A stretch of DNA of 64,000 bases from Streptomyces sp. DT2A-34 (GTDB taxonomy: Bacteria; Actinomycetota; Actinomycetes; Streptomycetales; Streptomycetaceae), in contig NZ_JASTWJ010000001.1 in NCBI RefSeq assembly GCF_030499515.1, positions 7,110,001 through 7,174,000 on the forward strand, read 5' to 3'. The notes under the pieces were generated by a model that was given only the letters and a program-made list of their open reading frames with translations, made no database searches and was not told the DNA's origin. Each line of letters opens with the position of its first letter. Position 1 is the stretch's first letter. The position numbers and the translations under genes were made by a program. This document shows positions 45,171 to 53,475 of the stretch, piece after piece.

Positions 45171-45908
45171 ATGGGCTTCTTGGACGGGCTCTGGCGTGGG
45201 CGGGCGGCCGAGTTCGACTCGGGCAGCGCGTCATCGAACTCGATCGAGCTGACGAAGCGGCACGACCGGGTCTCGCTCACCAAACAGGGCGCGGCGACCG
45301 GTCATCTCCGGGTCAACCTGGCCTGGCGTATGCGGACGTCGGACATCGGGGGATCGCAGCGGGAGAGTCTGCTGCGGCATCCCTTCAAGGCGCTCAGGCC
45401 GCCGGAGGTGCTCGGGCACAGCCAGAGCATGGTCAACGTCGACCTCGACCTCGGGTGCCTGTACGAGCTGGCCGACGGGACGAAGGGGGTCGTCCAGCCG
45501 CTGGGCGGGTTCCTCGGGGACGTCAACTCGCCGCCGTACGTCAAGCTCAGCGGGGACGACCGGTTCGGGTCGGCGTCCGGGGAGACGATGTACGTCAACC
45601 TGGATCATCGGGAGGACATCAAGCGGCTGCTGGTCTTTGTGTACATCTATGACCAGACGCCGGCGTTCGACCGTACGCACGCGATCGTCACGCTGTATCC
45701 GAGCAATGGGCCCCGGATCGAGATCGGCCTCGATGAGCGGCATCCGCAGGCCCGGTCCTGTGCGGTGGTGACGATCGAGAACGTGAAGGGGGAGATATGG
45801 GTTCGGCGTGAGGTGAAGTTCGTGTACGGGTTCCAGGCTGAGCTGGATCGGTTGTTCGGTTGGGGACTTCAGTGGGGACGGGGCTACAAGACCAAAGCGG
45901 AGAAGTAG
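45171..45908 (+). CDS. TerA-like protein (TerD-domain family)
   Basis: 245 residues. SIELTKRHDRVSLTKQGAAT at the start mimics the TerD N-terminal VSLxK motif. Then come NVDLDLGCLYELADGTKGVV (the counterpart of the DLDASA region), DDRFGSASGETMYVNLDH, and a C-terminal IWVRREVKFVYGFQAELDRL. This matches the TerA subgroup of the TerD superfamily. ATG 45171 follows GGGGGCGG. It stands between the TerC terminator and a convergent TerD gene. Likely part of the Ter membrane-associated complex. Confidence 0.85.
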   Translation: MGFLDGLWRGRAAEFDSGSASSNSIELTKRHDRVSLTKQGAATGHLRVNLAWRMRTSDIGGSQRESLLRHPFKALRPPEVLGHSQSMVNVDLDLGCLYELADGTKGVVQPLGGFLGDVNSPPYVKLSGDDRFGSASGETMYVNLDHREDIKRLLVFVYIYDQTPAFDRTHAIVTLYPSNGPRIEIGLDERHPQARSCAVVTIENVKGEIWVRREVKFVYGFQAELDRLFGWGLQWGRGYKTKAEK

Positions 45909-45957
45909 TCGCCTGGGAGCCCGGGGCCTTGTGTTGTGTGGCGGCTGCGGGTCCGGT

Positions 45958-46003
45958 TGTGGCTTGTCGCGCGGTTTCCCGCGCCCCTTACGGGGCGCTG
46001 CCG
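45958..46003 (-). repeat. Degenerate dispersed repeat copy
   Basis: TTGTGGCTTGTCGCGCGGTT then TCCCGCGCCCCTTACGGGGC: an inverted, diverged version of the repeat, between convergent TerA-like and TerD genes. It may also act as terminator, since GCGCCCC/GGGGCGC pair (45983-46001 region). Confidence 0.55.
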
Positions 46004-46813
46004 TCACCGTCCGATGAACTGTGGCCCTTGGGGTGGCAGACGGAAGTTCTGGTGGTGGGGAGCCGTTACCGGGGGCGGGTAGCCGTAGCCCGATGCGGAC
46101 GGGACCGGCTGGCTGGTGGGCTGCGGGTAGCCGTAGGCCGGCTGGGTGGGCGGGGGCTGCTGGGGGTAGCCGTAGGACGGCTGGGGCGGGACCACGGTCG
46201 TGGGCTGCTCCGCGGGGAGGGGCTGGGAGACCTCCGGCGTGGTGGTCGGCGCGGGCTCCGCCATGGCCTCCGACTCGTCCACCGAGATGCCGTAGTCCGT
46301 GGCCAGGCCCTTGAGGCCGTTCGAGTAGCCCTCGCCGAGGGCGCGGAACTTCCAGCCCTCGCCGCGGCGGTACAGCTCACCGCAGATCAGGGCGGTCTCC
46401 TGGCCCGTCTCCGGCTTGATGTCGAAGTACGCCAGCGGGTCGCCGTCGGTGGCTGCCGCGTCGTACAGCACGATGCGCAGGTCCCGTACGCGGTCGAAGG
46501 CGACGCCGTCCGCCGAAGCGACCAGCAGAATCTGACCGACGCCGGACTCGACACCGGCCAGATCTGTCTGGATCGTGTCGGTGAGGCCCTCGGTGAGTCG
46601 CTTCTTGCCGAGTCGCCAGACCTGTCCGGAGGGGTGCCGGGGCTGGTTGTAGAAGACGAAGTCCTCGTCGGAGCGCACACGACCGTCGGGGCCGAGGAGG
46701 AGTGCCGAGGCGTCGACATCCGGGACCCCCTGCCCGGGCGTCCAGCGCAGCACGGCGCGTACCGTCGTGGCTTCGAGCGGGACGTTCGACCCCTTCAACA
46801 TCGCGTGCGTCAT
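46004..46813 (-). CDS. TerD-domain protein with a Pro/Gln/Tyr-rich tail
   Basis: 269 residues. Residues 1-175 form a TerD domain ([40 protein letters not shown]). Residues about 185-269 are low complexity with repeated YGYPQ units ([38 protein letters not shown]) and no charge. Such tails are seen on some actinobacterial Ter proteins and may drive self-association. It is transcribed opposite to the neighbouring Ter genes and diverges from the citE-like operon with a 187-bp gap. Confidence 0.9.
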   Translation of the reverse strand: MTHAMLKGSNVPLEATTVRAVLRWTPGQGVPDVDASALLLGPDGRVRSDEDFVFYNQPRHPSGQVWRLGKKRLTEGLTDTIQTDLAGVESGVGQILLVASADGVAFDRVRDLRIVLYDAAATDGDPLAYFDIKPETGQETALICGELYRRGEGWKFRALGEGYSNGLKGLATDYGISVDESEAMAEPAPTTTPEVSQPLPAEQPTTVVPPQPSYGYPQQPPPTQPAYGYPQPTSQPVPSASGYGYPPPVTAPHHQNFRLPPQGPQFIGR

Positions 46814-47000
46814 GCGGTCATCCTGCCCTCTCCGTCCTGGTCACGACAACGCGGGGGTACACAGGCCGTGTGCGCTCGTGTTCGTCCGCGTTACCAGAAA
46901 TTCATGCCCTGCGGGAACCCCTGACATGGGTATCTACGTACTATTACCGGCCACCTGTGAACCGGTCACAGGGGCCATCGAGTCACCACGGGGGAGCTCT

Positions 47001-48170
47001 ATGCGTCATTTCGGGCACATCGCCCCGGAGGTGCGGCAGCGCCTCTTCCACCAGGAGCCGAGCGAGTTCTCCGCCGACTCCCCGGCCCGGCTGCTCTCCG
47101 CGGCCCTGGGCGCCACGCTCTACAGTCCGGCGACCCGGCCGCAGCTCGCCGACGACATCGTCAAACAAGCCGGGCGCGGCGTGGTCTCGATGGTGCTGTG
47201 CCTGGAGGACTCGATCGGCGACGAGGACGTGGCGGAGGGCGAGGAGAACCTCGTCCGGCAGTTCACCGACCTCGCGGGACGGGCGGGCGCGGTGCAGCTG
47301 CCGCTGCTCTTCATCCGGGTCCGCGCCCCCGAGCAGATCCCCGACCTGGTACGACGGCTCGGTCCCGCCGTACGGCTGCTCTCCGGATTCGTGCTGCCCA
47401 AGTTCACCGAAGAGCCCGGCATGCCCTTCCTGGAGGCCCTCGCGAGCGCCGAGGCACAGAGCGGGCGGCGGCTCTTCGCCATGCCAGTGCTGGAATCGCC
47501 CGAGCTGATGTACCGGGAGTCGCGCGTGGAGACCCTGGAGGGCGTCTCCCGGGCGGTGGACAAGTACCGGGAGCGGGTGCTGGCGCTGCGGCTGGGGGTC
47601 ACCGACTTCTGCTCGTCGTACGGACTGCGGCGCGCCCCGGACATGACGGCGTACGACGTCCAGATCGTCGCCTCCGTGATCGCCGACGTGGTGAACATGC
47701 TGGGCAGGGCCGACGGCACCGGGTTCACGGTGACCGGGCCGGTGTGGGAGTACTTCCGGGTGCAGGAACGTATGTTCAAGCCGCAGCTGCGCCGCAGCCC
47801 CTTCCTGGAGGGCCAGGCCGAGGAGCTGCGCGAGGCCCTCATCGAGCACTCCATGGACGGCCTGCTGCGCGAGATCACCCTGGACCACGCCAACGGCCTG
47901 CTCGGCAAGACCTGCATCCACCCCTCCCACGTACTGCCCGTGCACGCGCTGTCCGTGGTCAGTCACGAGGAGTTCAGCGACGCCAAGGACATCCTCAAGC
48001 CCGAGCGCTGCGGCGGGGGTGTACTTCGGTCGCAGTACACGAACAAGATGAATGAGGTGAAGCCGCACCGCGCCTGGGCCGAGCGGACCCTGCTGCGGGC
48101 CGAGGTGTTCGGTGTGGCCAACGAGGACATCGGCTTCGTGGAGCTGCTCGCCGCCGGGATCCCGGCCTGA
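47001..48170 (+). CDS. HpcH/HpaI aldolase / CitE-like lyase of the Ter-associated module
   Basis: 389 residues, TIM barrel. CitE-like features: VVSMVLCLEDSIGDEDVAEG (the acidic Mg-binding region), LPLLFIRVRAPEQ (Arg), FVLPKFTE, FAMPVLESPELMYRES (Glu), RLGVTDFCSSYGLRRAPDMT (Asp/Arg), and GLLGKTCIHPSHVLPVHAL. ATG preceded by GGGGGAG. Followed 72 bp later by the PRTase fusion and then the HAD gene on the same strand. Comparative genomics placed this lyase with PRTase, TRSP and HAD proteins in a Ter-linked pathway predicted to make a nucleoside-like compound; the actual product is unknown. Confidence 0.92.
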   Translation: MRHFGHIAPEVRQRLFHQEPSEFSADSPARLLSAALGATLYSPATRPQLADDIVKQAGRGVVSMVLCLEDSIGDEDVAEGEENLVRQFTDLAGRAGAVQLPLLFIRVRAPEQIPDLVRRLGPAVRLLSGFVLPKFTEEPGMPFLEALASAEAQSGRRLFAMPVLESPELMYRESRVETLEGVSRAVDKYRERVLALRLGVTDFCSSYGLRRAPDMTAYDVQIVASVIADVVNMLGRADGTGFTVTGPVWEYFRVQERMFKPQLRRSPFLEGQAEELREALIEHSMDGLLREITLDHANGLLGKTCIHPSHVLPVHALSVVSHEEFSDAKDILKPERCGGGVLRSQYTNKMNEVKPHRAWAERTLLRAEVFGVANEDIGFVELLAAGIPA

Positions 48171-48242
48171 ACCGGGCCGACCGGCTTCGATCCGGCCAAC
48201 TGGCCCAGAGCCCGCTGACCGGCTTCTATATCCAAGGGACGC

Positions 48243-50828
48243 ATGAACAACGCAGTGAACAACGGGGTCTGGTCCGGGAGCTGGGTCGCCGAGCGGCTCG
48301 GAGTCCAGCTCGTGGGCGACGACGAGCTCACGCAGATGCTGGGGCTCGCCCTGCGCCGCAACCCCAAACGGGCGCATCTGCTGGTCTCCAACGTGCTCGG
48401 CAAGCACGTACCGCAGTCACCGTCCGTGGTGTACGGCGCCGGCTTCGCCCTCGGCCGCCGGGTACGGAATCTCCTGGGCGCCGACGAGGCCGCCAAGGCC
48501 GTCGTCCTCGGCTACGCGGAGACGGCGACCGGGCTCGGCCACTCCGTCGCCGACGGCATCGGCCTCGCCCCCTACCTGCACTCCACCCGCCGCCCGGTCG
48601 CCGGAGTCGCCCGGGCGGGCGGCTTCGAGGAGTCCCACTCGCACGCCACGTCTCATTTGCTGCTGCCGGAGGATCCGGCGCTGCTGGTCGGCGACGGGCC
48701 GCTGGTCCTGGTCGACGACGAGTTCTCCACGGGGAACACGGTGCTGAACACCGTTCGGGATCTTCATGCGCGGTATCCGCGGCGGCGGTATGTCGTCGTT
48801 GCGCTGGTGGATATGCGGTCGGCAGCGGACGCGGGGCGGCTGGAGGAGTTCGCGCGGGAGATCGGCGCGCGGGTGGATCTGGTGGCGGCCGCGTCGGGGA
48901 CCGTACGGCTGCCGGAGGGGGTGCTGGAGAAGGGGCAGGCGTTGGTGGCGCGGTACGAGGCCGAGAGTGCCGCGAGCGGTAGTCGGTCGTCTGCGGCGCC
49001 GTCGGGGCTGGTCGCGCAGTTCCCCGCGCCCTTGAAGACGGGCGTTGCCGTGGTCGCCCCTCAAGGGGCGCGGGGAACTGCGCGACCAGCCCCCACCGGC
49101 CCGCACCCGGCAGACGAGCGCACACCCCCCCACCTCACCCGCATAGACCTGTGCTGGCCCCCCGGCCTCCCCGACGGCGGCCGCCACGGCTTCACCCCCG
49201 CCCACCGCACCCGCCTTGAAGGCGCCCTCCCCGCCATCACCGCCCGCCTCGCAGAGGCACTCCCCGCCGACGCGCGCCGCGTCCTGGTACTCGGCTTCGA
49301 AGAGCTGATGTACGCCCCGCTCAGGCTCGCCCATGAGCTGGAGCAGGTGGCCGACGCCGAGGTGCGCTACTCCACCACCACCCGCTCGCCCGTCCTCGCC
49401 GTCGACGACCCCGGTTACGCGATACGCACCCGCCTCGTCTTCCCGGCCCACGACGACCCCGCCGACGGCCCCGGCGAGCGCTACGCCTACAACGTCGCGG
49501 GCGCCGGCTTCGACGCCGTCATAGCCGTGGTCGACTCGGTCGCCGACACCCCCGAACTGCACGCGCCCGAGGGCCTGTTGGCACAGCTCGCCGCCCACAC
49601 CCCGCACGTCCTGCTGGCGGTCGTACCGTCGTACGTCCCCGGCCCCCTGGCCATTCCCGAAAGGCACCCGATGCTGCCCGAGCCCCTCCGCGGCCCCGCC
49701 TTCTCCTCGTACGCCCCCGAGGAGGTCGGCTGGCTGCTGCAGGACCTCTCGGACGTGACGCTGGAGGCGCCCACCGAGGAGCGCGAAGAGGCCATCCAGA
49801 GCGGCGGCGCGCACTACGCCGAGTCGCTGCCCGTGGAGTACCAGCCCACCGAGCAGTACCAGACGCTGTTCCACGCGGCCCTGGAGGAGTCGGCGGCACG
49901 GCTGGCGCAGGCGGTCGGTGCGGTCACCGAGCTGGTGCTGGCAGAGCGTTCGCCCCGCCCGGTGCTCGTCTCGCTCGCCCGCGCCGGCACCCCCGTAGGC
50001 GTCCTCATGCGCCGCTGGGCCCAGTTCCGGCACGGCCTCGAACTGCCCCACTACGCCGTCTCGATCGTCCGCGGCCGCGGCATCGACGCCAACGCGCTGC
50101 GCTGGCTGGCCGCGCACCACGACCCGCGGGACGTCGTCTTCGTCGACGGCTGGACCGGCAAGGGTGCCATCACCCGCGAACTCGCCGCTGCGATACGGGA
50201 GTTCGAGGCGTCCGACGGCATCACCGGCTTCGACCCGGAGATCGCCGTACTGGCCGACCCGGGCTCGTGCGTGCGGACGTACGGCACCCGCGACGACTAC
50301 CTCATCCCGTCCGCCTGCCTCAACTCCACGGTCTCCGGCCTGATTTCACGCACCGTCCTGCGCGCCGACCTGGTCGGCCCGCACGACTACCACGGCGCGA
50401 AGTTCTACCGCGAACTCGCCGGCGCCGACGTCTCCGTGGCCTTCCTGGACGCCGTGTCCGCGCGCTTCCAGGAGGTCGTGGACGCGGTCGACGCGACGGC
50501 CAAGGAACTGCTGTCCGGCGACCGCGCGCCGACCTGGGAGGGCTGGGCGGCCGTCGAGCGCATCAGCGAGGAGTACGGCATCCACGACGTGAACCTCGTC
50601 AAGCCGGGCGTGGGCGAGACCACGCGGGTGCTGCTGCGCCGGGTGCCCTGGAAGATCCTGGCGCGGGCCGGAGCCGGCGCCGACCTGGACCACGTACGTC
50701 TGCTGGCCGAACAGAGAGGGGTACCGGTGGAAGAGGTGGCCGAACTGCCGTACACCTGCGTGGGGTTGATCCACCCCAAGTACACGCGGGGCGCGACGGG
50801 TGCCGACGGCAAGGCGGTGAACCTCTGA
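48243..50828 (+). CDS. PRTase-TRSP-StiP-like fusion protein of the Ter-associated module
   Basis: 861 residues. Domain 1 (about 15-245) is a phosphoribosyltransferase with the PRPP loop PLVLVDDEFSTGNTVLNTV near residue 156. Residues about 254-284 are encoded by an inverted pair of the dispersed genomic repeat (GLVAQFPAPL and QGARGTARPAP) and form a linker. Domain 2 (about 295-490) fits the TRSP domain (RVLVLGFEELMYAPLRLAHE). Domain 3 (about 500-861) matches the StiP family (LPVEYQPTEQYQTLFHAALE, LVSLARAGTPVGVLMRRWAQ, VFVDGWTGKGAITRELA), ending YTCVGLIHPKYTRG. The stop shares one base with the HAD start (TGATG). Probable role: attaching or releasing a ribosyl group on an unknown base; inferred. 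Confidence 0.9.
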   Translation: MNNAVNNGVWSGSWVAERLGVQLVGDDELTQMLGLALRRNPKRAHLLVSNVLGKHVPQSPSVVYGAGFALGRRVRNLLGADEAAKAVVLGYAETATGLGHSVADGIGLAPYLHSTRRPVAGVARAGGFEESHSHATSHLLLPEDPALLVGDGPLVLVDDEFSTGNTVLNTVRDLHARYPRRRYVVVALVDMRSAADAGRLEEFAREIGARVDLVAAASGTVRLPEGVLEKGQALVARYEAESAASGSRSSAAPSGLVAQFPAPLKTGVAVVAPQGARGTARPAPTGPHPADERTPPHLTRIDLCWPPGLPDGGRHGFTPAHRTRLEGALPAITARLAEALPADARRVLVLGFEELMYAPLRLAHELEQVADAEVRYSTTTRSPVLAVDDPGYAIRTRLVFPAHDDPADGPGERYAYNVAGAGFDAVIAVVDSVADTPELHAPEGLLAQLAAHTPHVLLAVVPSYVPGPLAIPERHPMLPEPLRGPAFSSYAPEEVGWLLQDLSDVTLEAPTEEREEAIQSGGAHYAESLPVEYQPTEQYQTLFHAALEESAARLAQAVGAVTELVLAERSPRPVLVSLARAGTPVGVLMRRWAQFRHGLELPHYAVSIVRGRGIDANALRWLAAHHDPRDVVFVDGWTGKGAITRELAAAIREFEASDGITGFDPEIAVLADPGSCVRTYGTRDDYLIPSACLNSTVSGLISRTVLRADLVGPHDYHGAKFYRELAGADVSVAFLDAVSARFQEVVDAVDATAKELLSGDRAPTWEGWAAVERISEEYGIHDVNLVKPGVGETTRVLLRRVPWKILARAGAGADLDHVRLLAEQRGVPVEEVAELPYTCVGLIHPKYTRGATGADGKAVNL
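49004..49094. repeat. Inverted pair of the dispersed repeat inside coding sequence
   Basis: Left copy 49004-49035 (GGGGCTGGTCGCGCAGTTCC, CCGCGCCCTTGA) and right copy 49061-49093 are near-perfect reverse complements (about 32 bp, one indel) separated by 25 bp. The frame stays open through both copies. Confidence 0.9.
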
Positions 50829-51643
50829 TGCCGGTGCTGGTGGCGAGCGACCTCGACCGTACGCTCATCTACTCCGCCGCGGCCCTCGCGCTGACCATGC
50901 CCGACCCGCGGGCGCCGAGGCTGCTGTGCGTGGAGGTGCACGAGAGCAAGCCGCTGTCGTTCATGACCGAGACGGCGGCCCAGCTGCTGACCGATCTCGG
51001 CGACGCGGCGGTCTTCGTGCCGACGACGACCCGGACCCGCAAGCAGTACCAGCGCATCAACCTGCCGGGCCCGGCACCGAAGTACGCGATCTGCGCCAAC
51101 GGCGGCCATCTGCTCGTCGACGGCGTCTCCGACCCCGACTGGAACGCGCATGTCGTGGCCCGGCTTGCCGAGCAGTGCGCGCCGCTCGCGGAGGTGCAGG
51201 ACCACCTGATGGCGTCGGCGTCCCCGGCCTGGGTGCGCAAGCACCGGATCGCCGAGGACCTCTTCGCCTACCTCGTCGTCGAGCGTGAGCTGCTGCCCGA
51301 GGAGTGGGTGAAGGAGCTCGCGGTGTGGGCGGAGAACCGGGGCTGGACGGTGTCGCTGCAGGGCCGCAAGATCTACGCCGTCCCGAAGCCGCTCACCAAG
51401 AGCGCCGCCATGCACGAGGTCGCCCGCCGGACGGGTGCGGAGCTGACGCTGGCCGCCGGCGACTCCCTGCTGGACGCCGACCTCCTGCTGGCCGCCGACC
51501 GGGGCTGGCGCCCGGGCCACGGCGAACTGGCCGACACCGACTTCATCGCCCCGGCGATCAGCGCGCTGCCGGAGCGGGGGGTGCTGGCGGGGGAGCGGAT
51601 CCTGCGGGAGTTCCTGAAGGCAACCCGCACACCAACGCCCTAA
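50828..51643 (+). CDS. HAD family phosphatase of the Ter-associated module
   Basis: 271 residues, HAD superfamily (Cof/sucrose-phosphatase-like). Motif I is VASDLDRTLIYS, with the nucleophile Asp8 and general acid Asp10; motif II is VFVPTTTRT; motif III Lys lies in KPLTKSAAMHE; motif IV is LAAGDSLLDADLLLAAD. Starts at the ATG overlapping the previous stop by one base, so translation is coupled. Predicted to remove a phosphate from the intermediate made by the PRTase/aldolase steps (inference from context). Confidence 0.92.
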   Translation: MPVLVASDLDRTLIYSAAALALTMPDPRAPRLLCVEVHESKPLSFMTETAAQLLTDLGDAAVFVPTTTRTRKQYQRINLPGPAPKYAICANGGHLLVDGVSDPDWNAHVVARLAEQCAPLAEVQDHLMASASPAWVRKHRIAEDLFAYLVVERELLPEEWVKELAVWAENRGWTVSLQGRKIYAVPKPLTKSAAMHEVARRTGAELTLAAGDSLLDADLLLAADRGWRPGHGELADTDFIAPAISALPERGVLAGERILREFLKATRTPTP

Positions 51644-51692
51644 GGGGCGCGCAGCGCCTTTAGGGGCGCGGGGAACTGCGCGACAAGCCCCC
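51643..51692 (+). repeat. Dispersed repeat after the HAD gene
   Basis: AAGGGGCGCGCAGCGCCTTT directly followed by AGGGGCGCGGGGAACTGCGC and GACAAGCCCCCAC: the standard repeat with an extra palindromic half in front. It may act as the terminator of the module. Confidence 0.75.
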
Positions 51693-51724
51693 ACGCCCCC
51701 GCAGACAACAACGAGCCGTCCTAC

Positions 51725-51943
51725 CTAGCCGCAACAGCCCCCACCGCAACACCCACCGCCCCCGCCGCTCGCCTTGGGCGCCGCGGGGGCGCTCGCCGTG
51801 CCGCCCACCGCGACCGTCGACAGAAGCTTCACCGTGTCGTCATGCCCGGCAGGACAACTCGCCGGCGCGGACGACTCCGCCATCGGACGGCTCAGTTCGA
51901 ACGTGTCGCCGCAACTGCGGCAGCGGTACTCATAACGAGGCAT
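51725..51943 (-). CDS. FmdB family zinc ribbon protein with Cys/Gly tail
   Basis: 72 residues. N-terminal FmdB zinc ribbon MPRYEYRCRSCGDTFELSRP, with a CPAGH knuckle further on. The C-terminus is KASGGGGGCCGGGCCG, four cysteines in a glycine run that could bind metal. ATG 51943 fits the family; the frame begins two codons earlier. Short FmdB-like proteins are often annotated as putative regulatory proteins; no role is proven here. Confidence 0.87.
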   Translation of the reverse strand: MPRYEYRCRSCGDTFELSRPMAESSAPASCPAGHDDTVKLLSTVAVGGTASAPAAPKASGGGGGCCGGGCCG

Positions 51944-51959
51944 GAGCACAGGCTAACCG

Positions 51960-53423
51960 TCAGTGGGCGGAGCCCCCGCGCTCCTCGCGGATCTGCGCGA
52001 CCACCCGGGCCACCGACTGCCGCACCGCCTCCGTCTCGGTCAGGAAGTGCCAGTAGTCCGGGTGACGCCCCTCCAACGTGCCGACCGCCCGCTCCAGCCG
52101 GGCGACCGAGTCGTCCAGCGGGCGGGCATGCCGCGGATCGGGCGTGTTGCGGCCCGCCATGGCCAGCCGCTGGGCGTCCCGGATCGCGAAACGGGTCCGG
52201 TCGATCTCCTGCTGCGGGTCCTTCTGCACGGCGTTCAGCCGGCGCAGCCGGTCACCGGCGGCGGACACCGACTCGTCGGTGCTGTTCAGCAGCGCCCGGA
52301 CCGTCGACAGCAGCGCCGTGGCGTCCGGCCAGCGCTGGTCGTCGCGCGCGGCCTGCGCCTCCTTCAGCTTCAGCTCGGCCTGCCGTACGTTCTCCCCGGC
52401 CCGGTCCGGGACGCTCTGCAGGTCCTGCCAGCAGGCCGCCGTGAACCGCCGCCGCAACTCGCTCAGCACCGGCTCGACCTGCCCGGCACGGGTGGTGAGC
52501 GCCTGCGCGCGCGTCCGCAGCGACACGAGCCGGTGATCGATCTCGGCGGCCTTCTCCGGCAGCCGCTCGGCCTCCACCCGGACCGCTTCCGCCTCCCGGG
52601 CGACCCGCTCGGCACGCTCCAGCGTCTGCGGCACGCCATGCTGCCCGGCGCCCTGGTTCAGCTTGGTCAGCTCCGGCGCGAGGGCCGCGAGCCGGGCGGC
52701 GAGGTCGTCCGCCTTCAGCCCCGCCCCCCGTACGGCGTCCAGGGCGTTCGAGGCGGCGAGCAGGCCCTGCCGGGCGCGCTCGACGGCCGGAGCGAGCCGG
52801 GCCAGCTGGGTCTCGGCCTTGCCGAGCAGCGGCCCGAGCCCCTCCTCGAACCGGTCCAGGTCCTGCTTGACCCGCCCCAGCTCGTCCTTGGCCCTCGTCA
52901 GCTCGGTGCGGGCACGGGCGGCGGCCGAGGCCTCCAGGTCGTCGCGGTCGAGGTCGTGCGCGTCGACGGCCTGGATGTACTGGTGACTGGCCTCGTCGAT
53001 ACGCCGCCCGAGCGCCTCGAAGTCGGTGATCGCACGGCGGGCGGCGGGGGAGTCGTCGACGGCCGTGATCGTCTCGATCGAGATCCGCAGATCCCGCTGG
53101 GCGGTGTCCAGCTCGTAGAACGCGGCCGCCGCCGCGTCCTTCGCGGCCTGCGCCTCGGCCCGCTGACTCTCGGCCCGCCCACCGAACCAGCGCCGCGTAC
53201 CGCCACCGGCGAAGGCGGCGGGCAGGGCGAGAACGGTCAGGAGGGGGAGGGCGGAGACCAGGGTGAGGGTGTCGCGGAGGGCGTGGCGCGAGCCGCGCGG
53301 AACCCGACGTACGGGATGCACGACACCCCGCGCGGGATGTCCCCGCGCGCCCGGCACTGACGGCGAGTTCGGCTGCGGAGGTGTCGCCGGTGTCGCCGTC
53401 ACATCCCTCTCCCGTGCTGTCAT
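51960..53423 (-). CDS. Conserved hypothetical single-TM coiled-coil protein
   Basis: 487 residues. A basic, Pro-rich N-terminus (about 1-45), one membrane helix (TLTLVSALPLLTVLALPAAF, about 52-75), then almost 400 residues of heptad-rich helix with high Ala/Arg/Glu/Leu (RAKDELGRVKQDLDRFEEGL; ELKLKEAQAARDDQRW). This looks like a membrane-anchored rod, possibly a cell-envelope or septal scaffold, but no family is recognised. ATG 53423 is taken because the TM then lies near the N-terminus. The neighbouring gene is the DUF4097 lipoprotein on the same strand, 52 bp upstream. Confidence 0.75.
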   Translation of the reverse strand: MTARERDVTATPATPPQPNSPSVPGARGHPARGVVHPVRRVPRGSRHALRDTLTLVSALPLLTVLALPAAFAGGGTRRWFGGRAESQRAEAQAAKDAAAAAFYELDTAQRDLRISIETITAVDDSPAARRAITDFEALGRRIDEASHQYIQAVDAHDLDRDDLEASAAARARTELTRAKDELGRVKQDLDRFEEGLGPLLGKAETQLARLAPAVERARQGLLAASNALDAVRGAGLKADDLAARLAALAPELTKLNQGAGQHGVPQTLERAERVAREAEAVRVEAERLPEKAAEIDHRLVSLRTRAQALTTRAGQVEPVLSELRRRFTAACWQDLQSVPDRAGENVRQAELKLKEAQAARDDQRWPDATALLSTVRALLNSTDESVSAAGDRLRRLNAVQKDPQQEIDRTRFAIRDAQRLAMAGRNTPDPRHARPLDDSVARLERAVGTLEGRHPDYWHFLTETEAVRQSVARVVAQIREERGGSAH

Positions 53424-53475
53424 TCACCCTGCCCGGTTCATTCTCCCACCGGTTTAGGACGAACACACGGGCCGG

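Noticed and set aside
48243-50828. Two separate genes with a start after the internal repeat
   Set aside because: The frame is open through the repeat, no ribosome site precedes a start codon near 49100-49160, and the TRSP part would lack its N-terminus.
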